This document shows positions 63,873 to 64,000 of a stretch of 64,000 nucleotides of DNA, one piece after another. A model generated the notes under the pieces. That model ran no database searches. It was not told the origin of the DNA and saw only the letters and a program-made list of their open reading frames with translations. Made by a program: the position numbers and the translations under genes. Source of the DNA: Pseudoflavonifractor gallinarum. Lineage in GTDB: Bacteria; Bacillota; Clostridia; Oscillospirales; Oscillospiraceae. The stretch covers positions 1 to 64,000 of the forward strand of contig NZ_JADCKF010000010.1 of NCBI RefSeq assembly GCF_014982855.1, written 5' to 3'. How positions within the stretch are numbered: position 1 is the first letter of the stretch; each line of letters begins with the position of its first letter.

Positions 63873-64000
63873 TTACACCACGTCCAGGTAGGCCTTGGCC
63901 AGCTCCACCAGGTCCTGCAGGTTGACTGCGCCGTCCTGGTTGACGTCCGCCTTCTGGGCCTCGGTCCAGTTGGCATCGCCCTCCTTGGCCTGGTAGTAAT
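63873..64000 (-). CDS. C-terminus of a dockerin-containing protein (partial)
   Basis: The last 41 residues of a minus-strand gene that continues beyond the window. ADVNQDGAVNLQDLVELAKAY is a type I dockerin calcium loop (D-N-D pattern) with its F-hand helix, and DANWTEAQK before it links the paired loop. Dockerins bind cohesins in cellulosome-like or surface assemblies; here the repeat is at the extreme C-terminus. The upstream domains are unseen, so the enzyme activity is unknown. Confidence 0.85.
   Translation of the reverse strand, partial: YYQAKEGDANWTEAQKADVNQDGAVNLQDLVELAKAYLDVV

Noticed and set aside
61889-63976. 695-codon minus-strand frame across the aminopeptidase and MarR genes
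   Set aside because: Shadow; runs through two terminators and two well-supported plus-strand genes. Only the terminal dockerin frame (a different one, 63873-64000) is real.
1-64000. CRISPR array, prophage, conjugative or restriction-modification module
   Set aside because: No regularly spaced repeats, no integrase, capsid, relaxase or methyltransferase motifs were found on either strand.

Overview
The window looks like a chromosomal segment of a GC-rich, low-motility type Clostridia (Firmicutes), most like the Oscillospiraceae group around Flavonifractor, Pseudoflavonifractor and Lawsonibacter. The grounds are strong AGGAGG ribosome sites, perfect hairpin-plus-T terminators, the Firmicute order ylxM-ffh-rpsP-khpA-rimM-trmD, a selenocysteine formate dehydrogenase built on NuoE/NuoF-like subunits, a C-terminal dockerin at the right edge, and protein content typical of gut anaerobes. 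The genus is an inference.

Layout. 1-7.3 kb: the first codons of a probable IS256-type transposase, then small regulator-plus-flavoprotein units (ArsR with an EFR1 flavodoxin/ferredoxin, HxlR with an FMN reductase, LysR with a flavodoxin), a transglutaminase-like lipoprotein and a small membrane/hydrolase operon. 7.4-18.6 kb: a dense accessory run of GNAT acetyltransferases, a YoaP protein, a DHFR-like protein, WYL, AraC, TetR and MerR regulators, GyrI-like and SRPBCC stress-type proteins, and DegV. 18.6-21.3 kb: a radical SAM enzyme and, divergent from it, a paralogue that has lost the iron-sulfur cysteines.

21.3-30 kb: a metal-ion locus. A CDF exporter is preceded by a probable NiCo (czcD-type) riboswitch. 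Downstream on the same strand lies a probable yybP-ykoY manganese riboswitch with promoter and terminator, but the mntP gene it should control is reduced to its last ~40 codons and the next gene is a TetR regulator. On the other strand lies a four-gene envelope operon: VTT membrane protein, cardiolipin synthase, AI-2E-type permease and a GH79-like glycoside hydrolase.

30-46 kb: more accessory genes, including an HTH protein, a coiled-coil protein, an ABC exporter, a peptide deformylase variant, two Vat-family acetyltransferases, PPOX-type flavoproteins, a TetR regulator whose operator is repeated in front of a three-gene membrane operon, RtcB, and a MarR regulator with twin operators. 46-52.5 kb: conserved housekeeping (SRP, ribosome maturation, tRNA methylation, rsmA). 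52.6-61.5 kb: central metabolism: GTP-type PEP carboxykinase and the NAD-linked formate dehydrogenase operon (NuoE-like, NuoF-like, FdhA with an in-frame UGA read as Sec) followed by a palindrome-rich spacer, fdhD and a cell-wall amidase. 61.7-64 kb: tRNA-Arg(ACG), an M18 aminopeptidase, a MarR regulator and the C-terminus of a dockerin protein.

The points most worth attention are the two metal riboswitches with the decayed mntP, the Sec/SECIS formate dehydrogenase, the inactive radical SAM paralogue, and the hydrolase-containing lipid operon. No CRISPR array, prophage or complete insertion sequence was seen.
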